Shown in pieces: positions 14,101 through 24,370 of a stretch of 64,000 nucleotides of DNA. The DNA lies in the NCBI GenBank assembly GCA_947650365.1, contig OX393549.1, positions 24,355,347-24,419,346 on the forward strand, given 5' to 3'. The DNA is from Chamaelirium japonicum. Taxonomy: Eukaryota > Streptophyta > Magnoliopsida > Liliales > Melanthiaceae. The notes beneath the pieces are model-generated. The model made no database searches, had not been told where the DNA came from, and saw nothing but the letters and a program-made list of their open reading frames with translations. How positions within the stretch are numbered: the stretch's first letter is position 1; the number at the start of each line of letters is the position of its first letter. The position numbers and the translations under genes were made by a program.

Positions 14101-16785
14101 GTTATTGTTAATACGGTGTTCACTTGCTTATTGTTACGGCTAATGCATTCTTTATTTGCACTTGCGTAGTTGCTTATTGTAAATGTGTTGCTTTCTTTTC
14201 TTTATTGTTTATGTAAGGTTTAGTTGCTTATTGTTGATTTAAATCCATTTAACTTTCCTTTAGTTAGTGTTAATGTGGTCTTTACTTGATTAATGCTTAT
14301 TGTTAATACAACTAGTAAATGCTCGTGCCTGTCGGCACTCGGACGACCACCTTTGGCGACAACACACACCCCGGATTTATAGATAGACGACCGGATAGAA
14401 AGATTATAGAGGCAGTCGGATTTATCTATCGCCATCCCGGGATTGTCAGAAATCTGAAGGGATTTGCATGGTCAAAGGGGGAAATATTCTGGCCTCATTA
14501 ATAGCTTGCATGCATGGGATTATTAAGAGCCTGTCATGCATGTCTTTGAATCCTCTCTCTCATGTGAATTCGGCACTCGACAATCGCCTTTGGCGGCCAC
14601 CCCGGTCGTGCATGTTGGCACTCGGATGGCCACCTTCGGCGGCAACACACCCCGGGCGATTCTTGGATCCGTATCAACATCCTTCGGCACCACCACAAAA
14701 ATGTTAAATCGATATTAATAAAAAGTCCATGAAAATTAACCAAAATATAACTTGAATCAAAAATTATAACGAACGACTGTGGGGGTGGGGGGGGGGGGGG
14801 GGGGGTGTAGGGGTACGTTTGTGGGGCGCAACGAATGACTGTGATCGGATGCCCTACATCCCGATTGCAGAGAGAGTACGGGGGTGATACGAGAGCGAGG
14901 GAGATACAAGAGGATGGACTGTGCGATTCGCAGTGGGTCCCAAATACATTGTTTGGCTGTGAATGGAGAGAACGGTGGGACAGTGCGATTCACGATGAGT
15001 CCCATATATCTGTTTCAATGGTGGGTTATAAATCCGTTGGTTGTGAGTGAAGTTCTCGAGACTCACATTTGTATGGGGGACCCTCTGTGAGTCACACTTC
15101 ATTCTGGTTAACCACCTCCAAAACATTTTATATGGCCAACTTGTTTGCCAACTTTTGGTTATTAATGGTCCTTGCATGCAACTGATGTATAAGGTCCCAT
15201 GCTTCCTGTTCGACATAATGACAACTCTGGTTATATAGCTGACTCGTTTGACAACTTTTGGCGGTGGCTGGGCTTCGTCGCCCACCATGTGAGCATGTAC
15301 TACCACCACTATTCATCAAAAGCTATGTCTTCGTCTCTTTTCCATTGTCATGCCACTTTCTCTTTGCTTTCTGATGTGGACGGCATTCACCAAGTGCGAT
15401 TTTGTTCACTCATGGGTGGACGTTACCTTGGCTCCCATTGGTTTGGCGCCGAATATCATTGGTGATTTGAGCAGATGTCATTGGTTGATTTGTGGGGCCA
15501 GATCAATGGGATCTATGGTAGCGTCTACCCATGGGTGAATAAAATCGCAATAAGTGGATCTACAACCATTGAGGTGGTGGGTGCTGATAGGATTTATGGG
15601 CTCTGATAAATAGGTTATGACGATATGTACTTTCTAGCCCTGGATTTTGTTTGCTTTCCTTTTGGGTTGCAGCCATTGGTGGGTGCTGATGGATTCGAGG
15701 TGTTCTAAATAGCATTTCTTAGGGGGTTAAATAACACTTTTCTTGTTATTACCAATTAAGGGTTCACATGGCCCTAGCAAGTACAATACCATTTGGGCTC
15801 GAGACCATGGAGAGGGGGAGGGACCACATTTATGAGATTTGGTGGGCCATGTGGCACGTCCCGATTGGCCACGAGAAATTTAACCCCAACGGCAAAACCG
15901 TGAACAAACACGCTAATACCAAATGTGCCCCCATTTTTTTTACAAAAAACCTCTCAAATATTTCTTATTTATATTATTTTACAAAAAAAAAAAACCCCAA
16001 GTCAAATGTTTCATTCTCCCTCTTCCTATGTGAATTGCACTTGCCTAGTTGCCCTAAGGCTGCAAGATACATCCTGACCATCATCTTCTCTTTCCATTTG
16101 TTCGTGGTGTTTTGATGGATGACAAGATTTATCTTGTTCCTTTTTGTCGATGTTCCTTTTTGTGGTCGAGCTGTAATTATCGCGAACTGTTGTAACATGT
16201 TGTATAGATTGTACTTGCTTAGTTGCTTATTGATAATGCATATGCGTTGTTTAGTGATTCTTGATATTCGCTAATTTTATTTGCATACTTGTAATATTAG
16301 TTTTGCATAAAAATGTCATATATTGCTAATAAAATATGTCGGAACATGTCTATTAAAATTTAATAATAATGCCATTTTTCCTGATTCTTTTCTGATATTT
16401 TTTATTTTTTCTGACTTCTAACCTAGCCGACTTTTTCGCGACTTTCGATTTGGTAATGGTTGTGTATTGGCTGTCCGTCATTTCACTTTTTTTTCATGAA
16501 CTTGCAGGCATGTACCATATATTTGAAAACCCAAAATTGAATATATGCTAAACATTAGGTTCTCCCTCTCTAGCATAGATATGTGGTGCTCATGTTATCA
16601 TGTTCCCTTGAACAAGCTAAACAATTCTTTTTTTTTTTTTGCATTTTCATAAAGATTAACCAAAAGCAAATTGAATGATGGGACTGACGGTAGGGGGAGC
16701 AGAGAAGAGTTTGTTATCCGCTATTGGGTAGCCTATACATAATTGGGCCATGACAGTATAACCAAGGTGTTGAATGGATGCTTTG

Positions 16786-16835
<50 letters not shown>

Positions 16836-17249
16836 GGTCTCCTTTCTATCCTGGTATTTTCCGCACAATTGGGTGGACCCCTACACCAAATGTTAATGGA
16901 CCCCTATGCCAAATGTTAATAAATTGCGTCTTTTCTTCTTCCATCGGATTTTCTGTTGAAGTTGCTCGTCCCCGAGTATCTAAACACCGGTCTCTTTGGA
17001 TTTGTTTTGCAGTTATCGGGATATCAGAGCTACAAACCAGAAGCTGATGTGGACATCGACTACAGCAGTATCTACTCGAGAGCAGAATACATAGAAGGGG
17101 AGGACGGGGAGCTCTCGTGGTTCAATGAAGGCGTAAGGGTGGGTGTTGGCATTGGCCTTGGGATCTGCCTCGGCGTTGGCATTGGCGTCGGCCTGCTCGT
17201 CCGTTCGTATCAAGCCACCACCAGAAATTTCAGGAGGCGGCTTATCTGA
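7489..17249 (+). CDS. Uncharacterised plant membrane-anchored protein (2 exons)
   Basis: Exon 1 is 7489-8190 and exon 2 is 17013-17249. The intron has GT (8191) and AG (17012), phase 0, and is 8,822 bp. The product is 312 residues. The N-terminal two thirds (from about residue 35, DLRVFYVRVTNCEVDEATPG) form a soluble conserved region with SIYSD, RRDR and VEVYVAGCFSDTPIILTKTL segments. Residues 261-273 read EGEDGELSWFN. Residues 277-297 form a glycine-rich hydrophobic helix (G every second residue), followed by a basic tail with RNFRRRL. The order and motifs match a conserved plant family annotated in some genomes as 'erythronate-4-phosphate dehydrogenase family'. I see no dehydrogenase fold or nucleotide-binding motif, so that label looks wrong. 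Function unknown; probably tail-anchored with the N-terminus in the cytosol (inference). Confidence 0.85.
8191..8676. other. Start of gene 1 intron
   Basis: AT-rich, no transposon boundary recognised. A short reading frame at 8293-8535 has no domain and lies within the intron. Confidence 0.4.
8677..8699. repeat. (TA)n microsatellite
   Basis: Short AT repeat directly abutting the left end of the next element. Confidence 0.9.
8700..9429. mobile_element. Non-autonomous DNA element with perfect 52-bp TIRs
   Basis: The first 52 bases, starting GGGGAGGGATACTCTTACTC, are exactly the reverse complement of the last 52. Both ends abut TA repeats, so a TA target is possible but the duplication cannot be delimited. 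The interior is very GC-rich (8870-9300, GCCGGAGCC/GGGTCGGGG words) and open in several frames by composition; none is a recognisable protein. A Tc1/Mariner-like or unclassified MITE is the best guess. Confidence 0.7.
9430..9507. repeat. (TA)n microsatellite, 78 bp
   Basis: AT repeats abutting the right end of the 52-bp-TIR element. Confidence 0.95.
9770..10450. repeat. Three-copy imperfect tandem repeat (220-260 bp)
   Basis: The block CACTGCAGCACAG recurs near 9777, 9999 and 10254. Each is followed by CTCCTCTTCCTTCC-type sequence, then GGCCAAGCCCCG and AAGCCGC blocks, then CTCTCCCGGCC. The reading frames (9818-10405 minus and others) are products of this GC-rich repeat and are not supported as genes. 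Confidence 0.6.
10490..10535. repeat. Compound (GT)n(GA)n microsatellite
   Basis: TGTGTGTGTG followed directly by AG dinucleotides. Confidence 0.9.
10593..10835. mobile_element. MITE family A, copy 2
   Basis: Left end GTTTACACTTTGCCCCCCTG, right end GCAAAGTGTAATTTA, with the same interior blocks (AGTTTGAAATGCCAGCACAATA, AACTATAGGGGGGTTAA) as copy 1 at 1067-1304. Confidence 0.55.
11115..11148. repeat. (CT)n microsatellite
   Basis: Uninterrupted CT repeat in the gene 1 intron. Confidence 0.95.
11449..11512 (+). mobile_element. Helitron-like 3' terminus
   Basis: A GTGCC-GACA-GGCAC hairpin (11486-11499) is followed 9 bases later by CACTAG and then T at 11513. A short GC-rich stem about 10 bp before a CTRR end, with insertion before T, is the Helitron 3' hallmark. 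The preceding GTTGCCGCCGAAGGCGG block is shared with the copies at 14312 (minus) and 23935-23983 (plus). The 5' end (expected to begin TC) was not located; the element body would lie to the left. Confidence 0.5.
11513..12614. other. Gene 1 intron, unclassified repetitive DNA
   Basis: AT-rich, with no transposon ends or coding similarity that I can support. Small overlapping frames at 11526-11887 and 11844-12164 are treated as chance. Confidence 0.3.
12615..13966 (+). pseudogene. hAT transposase C-terminal relic
   Basis: Translated pieces include GSTMYYLYEAMDRAK, WNETLDNPLHAFSAYLDP and ERKWSAFELAHTKEKSQLEP, then KLHDFVYARINMHF. These follow the order of the C-terminal half and dimerisation region (CERNWS...HTKKRN...L..LVYVHYN type) of plant hAT transposases. 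An acidic tail (DDGSNDNELSSKSGEDSD) ends at 13966. In-frame stops and a 509-bp MITE (12859-13367) break it. Not functional. Confidence 0.7.
12859..13367. mobile_element. MITE inside the hAT relic
   Basis: The left end CAATGTTCTAAAAAGCGCTAG pairs with the right end AGGCTACTTTTTAGAACACTGG. Flanking copies of ATTGATA (12852-12858, 13368-13374) mark the target duplication, and removing one copy rejoins the transposase relic. The GCCTAGGCG-type motifs near both ends are inverted. Probably itself a hAT-type non-autonomous element. Confidence 0.65.
13967..14310. other. Gene 1 intron, T-rich flank of the hAT relic
   Basis: TTGCTTATTGTTAA-type words are repeated three or more times (14119-14310), probably the transposon's 3' non-coding region. 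No terminus identified. Confidence 0.35.
14312..14345 (-). mobile_element. Helitron-like 3' terminus, minus strand
   Basis: Read on the minus strand: GAGTGCC-GACA-GGCAC hairpin, then GAGCATTTACTAG and T. Preceding minus-strand sequence (CCGGGGTGTG...CGCCAAAGGTGGTCGTCCGAGTGCC) matches a second, internal copy at 14575-14670 that lacks the CTAG end. The body would extend to the right. Confidence 0.55.
14575..14670 (-). repeat. Internal duplicate of the Helitron-like terminal block
   Basis: Two further imperfect copies of the CCGCCGAAGGTGGCC...GAGTGCC block on the minus strand, without the CTAG terminus. Confidence 0.45.
14671..16788. other. Gene 1 intron, unclassified (possible Helitron body)
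   Basis: Contains a poly(G) run at 14778-14806 and repeated CGATTCGCAGTGGGTCCCA / CGATTCACGATGAGTCCCA motifs (14928, 14988). No helicase, replication-initiator or transposase similarity was seen, so any Helitron here is non-autonomous. Confidence 0.3.
16789..16833. repeat. (CT)n microsatellite
   Basis: Uninterrupted CT repeats about 180 bp before gene 1 exon 2. Confidence 0.95.
17013..17249 (+). CDS. Gene 1, exon 2 with membrane helix
   Basis: The acceptor TTTGTTTTGCAG ends at 17012. The exon encodes 78 residues and a TGA. It holds the EGEDGELSWFN motif, the alternating-glycine transmembrane helix and the basic C-terminus of the protein begun at 7489. Confidence 0.85.
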   Translation, partial: LSGYQSYKPEADVDIDYSSIYSRAEYIEGEDGELSWFNEGVRVGVGIGLGICLGVGIGVGLLVRSYQATTRNFRRRLI

Positions 17250-17979
17250 CCCTTGTCGGACCAGTCCTACCATCACCGCCGCCCCTGTTGAAAGATTTTG
17301 TCTTGATCCCCTCATCCATAAGGCAGTTAACCTAGTTTTCATTCTCATGGCACATGTCCATACTGTTAATTACTGCAAGTTAGGGTTTCCTATGTGTTGC
17401 TGACACAGTTTTGTTTAGTGACCAATAAGGTTTGAAACCATTTGAGATGTTGTGTGGTCTTTAATCCATTTGACTGGATCTAATTCCTGTCCTTAGAATG
17501 CCCAAAGAAAAATTTGCCATAGTTTGTTCGATTATTAATGAGCCAAGCTCAAACAGACCAAGGCTCTGCTCGGCTCGATTACTAACAAAACCAAGCAACC
17601 AGGTCGAACTCAGGAGATTCATACCTGTCTAGCTGGCATATGTATATGTCCTCTTTATATGTTTTTTTAATTTTTGGCTGGATCGGCCAGGCGGTCAGCG
17701 GACAGGGTGCTGGAGCAAGGGGCTCAAAGAGGTCCGAAGATCGAAATTGGGGAGGCAGCTGCTGCTATTTATTAATTCTATAATCCCGTGAACATGACAT
17801 CAATGGCCAGGATTCGCCCCATGGGTTTCATACCAGGAGTCGAACATGGAAAATCTGTAACATGGGAGAGAGCAAGTACCAGCAGGCCAAGTGCCCGTTG
17901 ATGATAGTTGTGTTTTGAGTGACCTGTCTTGCCACAGTAAAAGCAAGTATCAAGCTTGGTTTCTGATTCTGCTGTTGTG
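17250..17979. other. 3' flank of gene 1
   Basis: Contains the probable 3' untranslated region, but no single clear polyadenylation signal. No other gene recognised. Confidence 0.35.
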
Positions 17980-17984
17980 GTGCC

Positions 17985-18598
17985 TGTGGGGGAGGATTAC
18001 GGCCGTCGTACGGTCCTCCTCCAACAATCGATTGAAGGTTTTACCCTCCGAGATGTGGCGCGCTTCGAAGGGTTGAGTTGTCCTTCGAAGAGCTGAGTTG
18101 TCATGTGCTTAGCTGTCACACAGACACTGTAGAGTAGAGAAAGGGAGAGAGAGGATTGACACGGGATGTGGTGATGAAGTTCGGCCGAAGCCTACGTCTC
18201 CGTGCGGTAAGACGCAACCTTTGAATCCACTATCTCTGAAAGGAACAGAGCTACTCTCCGACAGGCCGAGGTGTGCTTCTTACAACTAGACAGAGGGTGG
18301 AGAAGGCTTAATTGGAGTCTGAAAACCAGAAGCATCTGGAGCTCTTGAAAACAAAAAGTGGGATTTGGAATTAGGAATTCCGGTCTTGAATTTCCACATC
18401 CGGAATCATTTGTCGAGTCTGCTATTTATAGAGGTTTGGAAATATTCAGGAGTTCTCATAAATATCTGGGGAGATTTACCAGACCCCGAATAGTATTTGT
18501 GGGCCCAAGCAGGGCTGCAGGTCCCACTGTCGTCCCCGTGGGCCACAAGCAGGGCTGTGGGTCCCATTGTAGGGCATTAGCCAAATTTTGCACGCACA
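17985..18598. repeat. Left LTR of the non-coding element
   Basis: 614 bp, begins TGTGGGGGAGG and ends GCACGCACA. The right LTR has extra G residues at its start and ends CACCCATA, showing mutation since insertion. Confidence 0.75.
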
Positions 18599-18599
18599 A

Positions 18600-18660
18600 T
18601 TACCCCCTCCCAGCTAGGCAGGTGTTACCTAGCTGGTTGGGATCCATGGTGCAAAACTAG
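18600..18660. repeat. Left border block of the minisatellite
   Basis: CCCCCTCCCAGCTAGGCAGGTG is repeated in diverged form at 19494-19555 (CCCCTCCCAGCCAACCAGGTG), so the minisatellite is bracketed by a direct duplication of about 60 bp. Confidence 0.6.
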
Positions 18661-18704
18661 TTTGTTGATATCGATGTAGCTTGAGAGGTGTTGAAAAGAA
18701 TCTA

Positions 18705-19475
18705 CCGACCCCCTTTACCTAGGGCCGACCAGAGTTCGTCTGCCGACCCACTGTCCAGGGTCGACCGTCGTGTCTGCCGACCCTCTGCCAAGGGCCGACC
18801 TTCGTCTGTGTACCGACCCCCTATCAGGGGCCGACCATTGTCCGTCTGCCGACTCGCTCGTGAGGCCGACTGCTGCGCCTGTCGAACCCCTGCCAGGGGC
18901 TGGCCTGCTGTGCGGGGCCGCCATTGCGCCTGCCGACCCCCTGCCTGGGGTTGACCGGGTGCACGTTTGTCGACCTATTGCACGGGGTCAACCGTCGTCT
19001 GTCTGCCGACCCGCTATGCGGGGTCGACCGTCGTCTGCCTGCCGACCCGCTGCACGGGGCCGACCGTTGTCTGTCTGCTGACCCACTGCAAGGGGCCGAC
19101 CGTTGTGCCCACCGACCCCCTGCCAAGGGTCAACCGGGTGGACGTCTGGCAACCTGTTGCGCGGGGTCGATCATTGCGCCTGTTGACGCTCTGCAAGGGG
19201 CTGGTTGGCTGCGCGTCTGCCGACCAGTTGTGCGGGGCTGACTGTCGTCTGTTTGCCGACCCGCTGCGTGGGGCCGACCGTTGCGCCCGTCGACCCCCTA
19301 CTAGGGGCTGGCCGGGTGCGCTATGACGACCCACTGCGCAGGGCCGATCGTTGTTTGTCTACCGACCCATTGCGTAAGGCCGAGCATCGTCTGTCTGCCA
19401 ACTCGCTACGCAGGGGCGACCGTTGCACTTGTCGACCCTTGTCAGGGGGGCTGACCGGGTGCTTGTCTGCCGACT
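18705..19475. repeat. 36-bp minisatellite, about 21 copies
   Basis: The basic unit contains CTGCCGACCCGCTG, then GGGGTCGACCGT and CGTCTGT. Spacing is 36 bp (12 codons), so frames stay open and give repetitive peptides of the RPSSVCRPAMRG type. These are products of the repeat, not support for a gene. Confidence 0.8.
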
Positions 19476-20019
19476 GCACCCATAGCATGTATACCCCTCC
19501 CAGCCAACCAGGTGCTAACCAAGCTGGCTGGGATGTCGTGGTGCAAACGTCGGCTGGCAGAGGCGCGGGTGGACGATCGTGCAGGCTGGCAGAGGGGCGG
19601 GTCGAGGGGTTGGGCAGGGTGGGGGTGGTCGAGCAGGGAAGGTGGGCTGAGGGGGTCGGACGGAGTGGACCCCCGGCGGCCAGGGTAAGCGAAAACCACT
19701 CGGGGGTTGGGGGGGGGGGGGGGGGGGGGGGTTGGATGCAAAAAGGGAAAAGGGGTGGGGGTCGGATGCAAATAAAGAGGAAAGGGGGGTCGAATGTAAA
19801 AAGGGAAAAGGGTTGGGGTCTGCTGCAAACGGAATGGGAAGGGTGAAATTGCGACCCGGAGCCACGTTCGACAAGACACCGGGTGTGCACCCGAGATCGG
19901 AATTCATCGATTTCAGTGCTAGTGCGATCCTCGCATGACCCTCTATAAGGGCGTCCAGAGATGAGGGGATAATGGAGTTAGGACAAGCATTAGATTTCGA
20001 TATGAAGACGATGCCAAAC

Positions 20020-20650
20020 TATGGGGGGGGGGATTACGGTCGTCGTACGGTCCTCCTCCAATAGTTGATTGAAGGTTTTACCCTCTAGGACGTGGTGCGC
20101 TTCGAAGTGCTGAGCTGTCGCGTGCTTAGCTGTCACACAGACACTGTAGAGTAGAGAGAGGGAGAGTTGACACGAGATGTGGTGATGAAGTTTGGCCGAA
20201 GCCTACGTTTCCGTGCGGTAAGACACAACCTTTGAATCCACTATCTCTGAAAGGAATAGAGTTACTCTCGATAGGCCGAGGTGTGCTTCTTACAAGTAAA
20301 CAGAGGGTGGAGAAGGCTTAATTGGAGTCTGAAAATCAGAAGGCTCTGGGAGCTCTGGAAAACAGAAAGTGAGATTTGGAATTAGGAATTCCGGTCTGTA
20401 ATTTCTGGATCCAGAATCATTTGTCGAGTCTACTATTTATAGAGGTTTGGAAAAATTCGAGGGTTCTGGTAAATATCCGGGGTGATTTACCAGATCCCGA
20501 ATAGTATTCATGGGCCCCAGGTAGGGCTGCGGGTTCCACTGTCATCTCCGTGGGCCTCAAGCAGGGATGCAGGTTCCATTGTCGTCTCCGTGGACCCCAA
20601 GCAGGGTTGTGGGTCCCATTGTAGGGCGTTAATCAGATTTTGCACCCATA
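20020..20650. repeat. Right LTR of the non-coding element
   Basis: 631 bp, matching the left LTR through GTTTTACCCTC, CACACAGACACTGTAGAGTAG and GAGAAGGCTTAATTGGAGTC blocks. Confidence 0.75.
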
Positions 20651-20655
20651 GTGCC

Positions 20656-21124
20656 TAAGCAGATTTTATGCCTCATTTCCTTAGTATTCAAAGACTTGGT
20701 GAAAAATTGAGATTCAAATACAATTTTTATTTGCCTAAAAAAAAGCATAAAAAGTCTTGACCATTTGTTTTAGATTCTAGGGGGGGTGTTTGGCAGGGGG
20801 AACAGTTGTTCCCCTTAAACCTCATCCGGAAAAGGATCATCCCGTCAATTATTATTTTCAATGTAATTCAATGGTTCGGCATTCCGGTTAGCATGGAAAC
20901 GGACGAAGTGATAAATTATCGTTCCCAAGTCTTTCATTTCACCTGAACAAATAGTATCTGTTGATTTTGAAATATAAAAATCTGGATGGAAACTGATGGT
21001 CCCAAAACGATGCCAAACACCCCCCTAAGCTAGCTGTTAATCCTAAGAGTGCACCATCTTGTTGGCTTAATTAATTTGTGTGCACAAAACATTCTTGGCC
21101 AAGTTGTAATTTCGAGTCCTTTAT
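20656..21124. other. Intergenic, MITE-like
   Basis: Between 20779 and 21026 the block GGGGGGGTGTTTGGC is mirrored by GCCAAACACCCCCC, a terminal-inverted-repeat element of about 250 bp with further pairing (CCGGAAAAGG) not traced in full. No coding sequence. Confidence 0.5.
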
Positions 21125-22620
21125 GTCCTTAGAGGAATCAGCAATGGCGTTTGGTCTATCTCGAACCTACATTTTGCCGACGACACGATGCTCTTTTGTG
21201 AAGTAGATCTGACTCAGATAATTGTTTTGAAGTTAATTAATTCTTTACGCCTTCGAAGAAGTGTCGGGCCTCAAGATTAATTTTGAGAAAAGTTCTCTAT
21301 TCTACATTGGGGATAATTTACCAAAAGGGGAGCGATTAGCAGCATGTTTGAATTGCAAATCTAAGGGCTTCCCTATCAAATATTTGGGAATTCCGATTAG
21401 TGTAAGGAAACCGAGGAAGCAGGATTGGCTACCTCTAGTTGAACATATTGAGCGAAGACTATCAGGATGGAAAGGTAAATTCTTGTCCATTGGTGACCGA
21501 CTCACACTTATCAACTCAGTCCTTATATCTATCCCAACTTATATGATGGCTTTTTACTACTTAGCATGTTGGGTTATCAAGAAGATTGATCAACTTAGGA
21601 GAAGATTCTTGTGGTGGGGAGCAGATGGTAAATCCGACTCATATCACATGTTAAAGTTGGAGGAAGTCTGCAAACCGAAATCTAGCGGAGGCTTAGGGGT
21701 GAAGGACCTAAGGGAATTTAATATTGTTCTTCTTGGGAAGTAGTGGTGGCGATTTCAACAAACAAACGAAGATAAATGGTGAGAAATCATTCGGGATAGA
21801 TACTTCAAGAGGTTCTAGCCAACTCAAGTCCGAAGCAGGATTTCAGGCAGGTTATCTCCCTTTTGGAAGGGCATTATTATGGTTGGGGAGGCTTTCAAAT
21901 CAGGGAGCTGCTTCTTGATTGGTGATGGTCGACGTATAAAATTTTGAGAGGATAATTGGGTCGGGGATAACACGCTAGCAGCTCTTTTCTCGGATATCTA
22001 TGCCTTAACTTTGAGTAAAGGGGCTACCATCAAGTCTATGACGTACATAAGAGGTGCTAACACTAGATGGAGAATCCCACCTGTTGTGAACCTGCCGGAT
22101 CACTTGTCTCAGGAGCTAGGCAACCTTTATAGCATCCTGGCTAACTTCTCCCTTTTGGAAATGCCCGACCAACTAAGATGGAGATTGACGCCTTCAGGTA
22201 AATTTACGATGAACTCATTTTATAAATGGCTCAATAGTGACTCCTCTTTTTGTCCCGCTGCTAAACGCCTTTAAAAATCTAAAACATCGCTCAAGACAAG
22301 AATTTCCATGAGATTGACGATTAAGGACAAGGTACTCACAAAAGTCAATTTGATGAAGCGCAATCACTTAGGCATTCAGGACGTATCTTGCCCGTTCTGC
22401 AATGAGCAAGAGGAGACGATTAATCATTTACTGTTGAAGTGTGATTTCTCTCGAGAAATATGGGAGAACTTCAAGGTACGCTTCGGTATTTCTTCGCATT
22501 CGACGAGCCTTCATCTTTGGAGTTCATGGCGCATGAAACGAGTGCAGACTGATCTTAGGAGAAAATGGGATATCTTCTGCTCTGCAATTTGCTAGAGTCT
22601 GGATTGAACGGAAGTCCAAG
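21125..22620 (+). pseudogene. Truncated LINE-1 reverse transcriptase
   Basis: The relic starts within the palm: HFADDTMLF with the catalytic Asp pair at 21179-21184. After a frame break come VSGLKINFEKS (21264), YLGIPIS and the GWKGKFLSIGDRLTLINSVL region typical of plant L1 elements. Frame breaks near 21740, then a zinc-knuckle-like segment (CPFCNEQEETINHLLLKC, about 22388-22441) of the C-terminal zf-RVT domain follows. The 5' endonuclease and most of the RT are absent, which is typical 5' truncation. Not functional. Confidence 0.85.
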
Positions 22621-23694
22621 GTGTTTGAGTACAAGCACGGCTCCTAGGAGGTGGTGATCTTGAAGATTATCAATATGGTGAAACTTTGGGCCACAATTGT
22701 GCAGGAAACTTGGCGAGATAAAATCTTGACTTTTTGTTCTCTTTTGGTTCTTCTGTATTGTTTTTGTTAATTTTTTATAACTATTTTTCTTTCTAATGAA
22801 CGGGTAGGGGTTCATGCCAAACCCTTCTCCACGAAGTGAGGATTTCTCAAAAAAAAAAGAGAACCAAGAGAAAAACCTCTACTCTCTCTTCCCCTCTTCC
22901 TTCTTCTTCTTTCTTCCTCCTCCTTCTCTTCTCTATCTCCCTTCCTTCCTTCCTCTCTCTTCTCTCCTTGCGAGAAACCCTAGACCAGGTTTTCTTTCTC
23001 TCTCTGTCCTTCAATTCGCCCTCTCATTCACCCTCTACTTTAGAAGAACAACTTCACCATTGTCACCGGCCGCCATGCTCCCTCAAGCATCCAAGAGCCT
23101 AGGGAAAGTGCCATACCGGTGCTTCCCCATATTCTTTTTCATCTCCCGTGGCTCTCTCTTCTCCGTAGACGATCTCAATACCTCTTATCCTTCGTAATAG
23201 CTCAACCTTACCGTTGTCTCATCCTTTTAACTCTAAAGCCACCCATGCCTCCTCTTTTATAAAAGAGTAGCATATGCCTCCTCTTTTATAAGAGAGCATG
23301 CATATGACCGTAGAATTCCCAAACCTAATCCAGAACCAGGGCTGAAACGCATTGCCCGCGTCAGTCTTGCGCACGATCGGGACATCTTGCACATGATAGA
23401 TCTGTGATTTTACTCACTCGACTTTCCTACCATCTCCGATCGTGCACACGATTTCCTGACTTGAAAATATTTTCTTCTGTGTTTCCCAGCTAAGTCGTGA
23501 GCACAATAGGGACACCGTGCGCACGATCTACTTCCAAGTCAAGCACACGATATTTCCATCGTGCGAACGACTTGCTGAAAATCTGTTTCCTGACTTCAAT
23601 CGTCATCCATGTAAAGGAAATTTTCATGAAGCAACAATTGCAAGTTGACTGGGACAAAAAGGCACGGGATAAATCTAGCCGTCGATCAAGATCC

Positions 23695-23696
<2 letters not shown>
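22621..23696. other. Intergenic, pyrimidine-rich, retroelement-like
   Basis: A CT-rich block (22878-23010) is followed by sequences with repeated CGTGCGCACGAT / CGTGCACACGAT motifs (23368-23560), like those seen in LTR elements. A frame at 22814-23197 has no domain. Confidence 0.3.

Positions 23697-23761
<65 letters not shown>
23697..23761. repeat. (GA)n microsatellite
   Basis: GA repeats with one interruption near 23712. Confidence 0.95.
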
Positions 23762-23765
<4 letters not shown>

Positions 23766-23934
23766 AAATGAAGCCCTCTCCCGTGTGTGAATACGGCTCC
23801 ATCATAACTCTTATTAAAAACCTACTATAAAGATGATAAATACCTATTCAATGACATTCAATGATCATTTGATGTTAATTAGTACTCTTTTGGAAGGTTA
23901 ATTAGTATTATCTCTCTCTAACAAGTGTATCATA

Positions 23935-23983
23935 TCTCAAAGGCGGCTGCCGTCTGAGTGCGACGGGCACTGGCATTTACTAG
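23935..23983 (+). mobile_element. Helitron-like 3' terminus
   Basis: AAAGGCGGCTGCCGTC block, AGTGC-GACGG-GCACT hairpin (23957-23971), then GGCATTTACTAG ending at 23983 and T. Same order as the ends at 11512 and 14312. Confidence 0.5.
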
Positions 23984-24370
23984 TATCCAACAAAACAACA
24001 TACTTTCACAAAAAAAAACTACGACGGCATGCTTTCTGGTTGTAAACATTTGGGCCATTGGTTGGAGCTCACTCATTTTTTTAAGGGAGGTTAGAGCTCA
24101 CTCGTACCAAAGAGGTCGAGGAGCTGAATCCTCCATCTCGTGACCGAGCGTGACGTGGGATGAGCTTGCCGAGCTAGAAATTTTTGGAAGGAGGAGCTTA
24201 TAGTTATAGCACTTACACCCATGCTGAAAGTGTTTGGGGGGTTACAAGAGAGAGGCAGCTCCCTTGTTTGGGGCTTCAGGGCGAAGCCCCTGACCCGAAA
24301 TTGGATCTAATGCACCCTGTGTGTTGTGTTAGAAATTTTTCAACAGGTATATGTGGGTAAATTTATGAGT

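Larger units (their letters stand above)
17985..20650. mobile_element. Non-coding LTR retrotransposon, 2.67 kb
   Basis: Direct repeats 17985-18598 (614 bp) and 20020-20650 (631 bp) share GATTACGGYCGTCGTACGG, AACCTTTGAATCCACTATC and TGTGGGTCCCATTGTAGGG blocks. The left LTR runs TGTGG...CGCACA. Target duplications GTGCC lie at 17980-17984 and 20651-20655. The 1.4-kb interior has no gag or pol and is mainly a minisatellite. No convincing primer-binding site was seen. It is a non-autonomous LTR element mobilised in trans (inference); orientation unresolved. Confidence 0.75.

Noticed and set aside
14778..14806. Poly(G) run, also at 19709-19731, 34222-34248 and poly(C) at 37576-37601
   Set aside because: Simple homopolymers whose length may be affected by sequencing; no function assigned.
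19205..19890. Long overlapping frames on both strands (189-213 codons)
   Set aside because: Products of the 36-bp minisatellite and adjacent G-runs in the LTR element.
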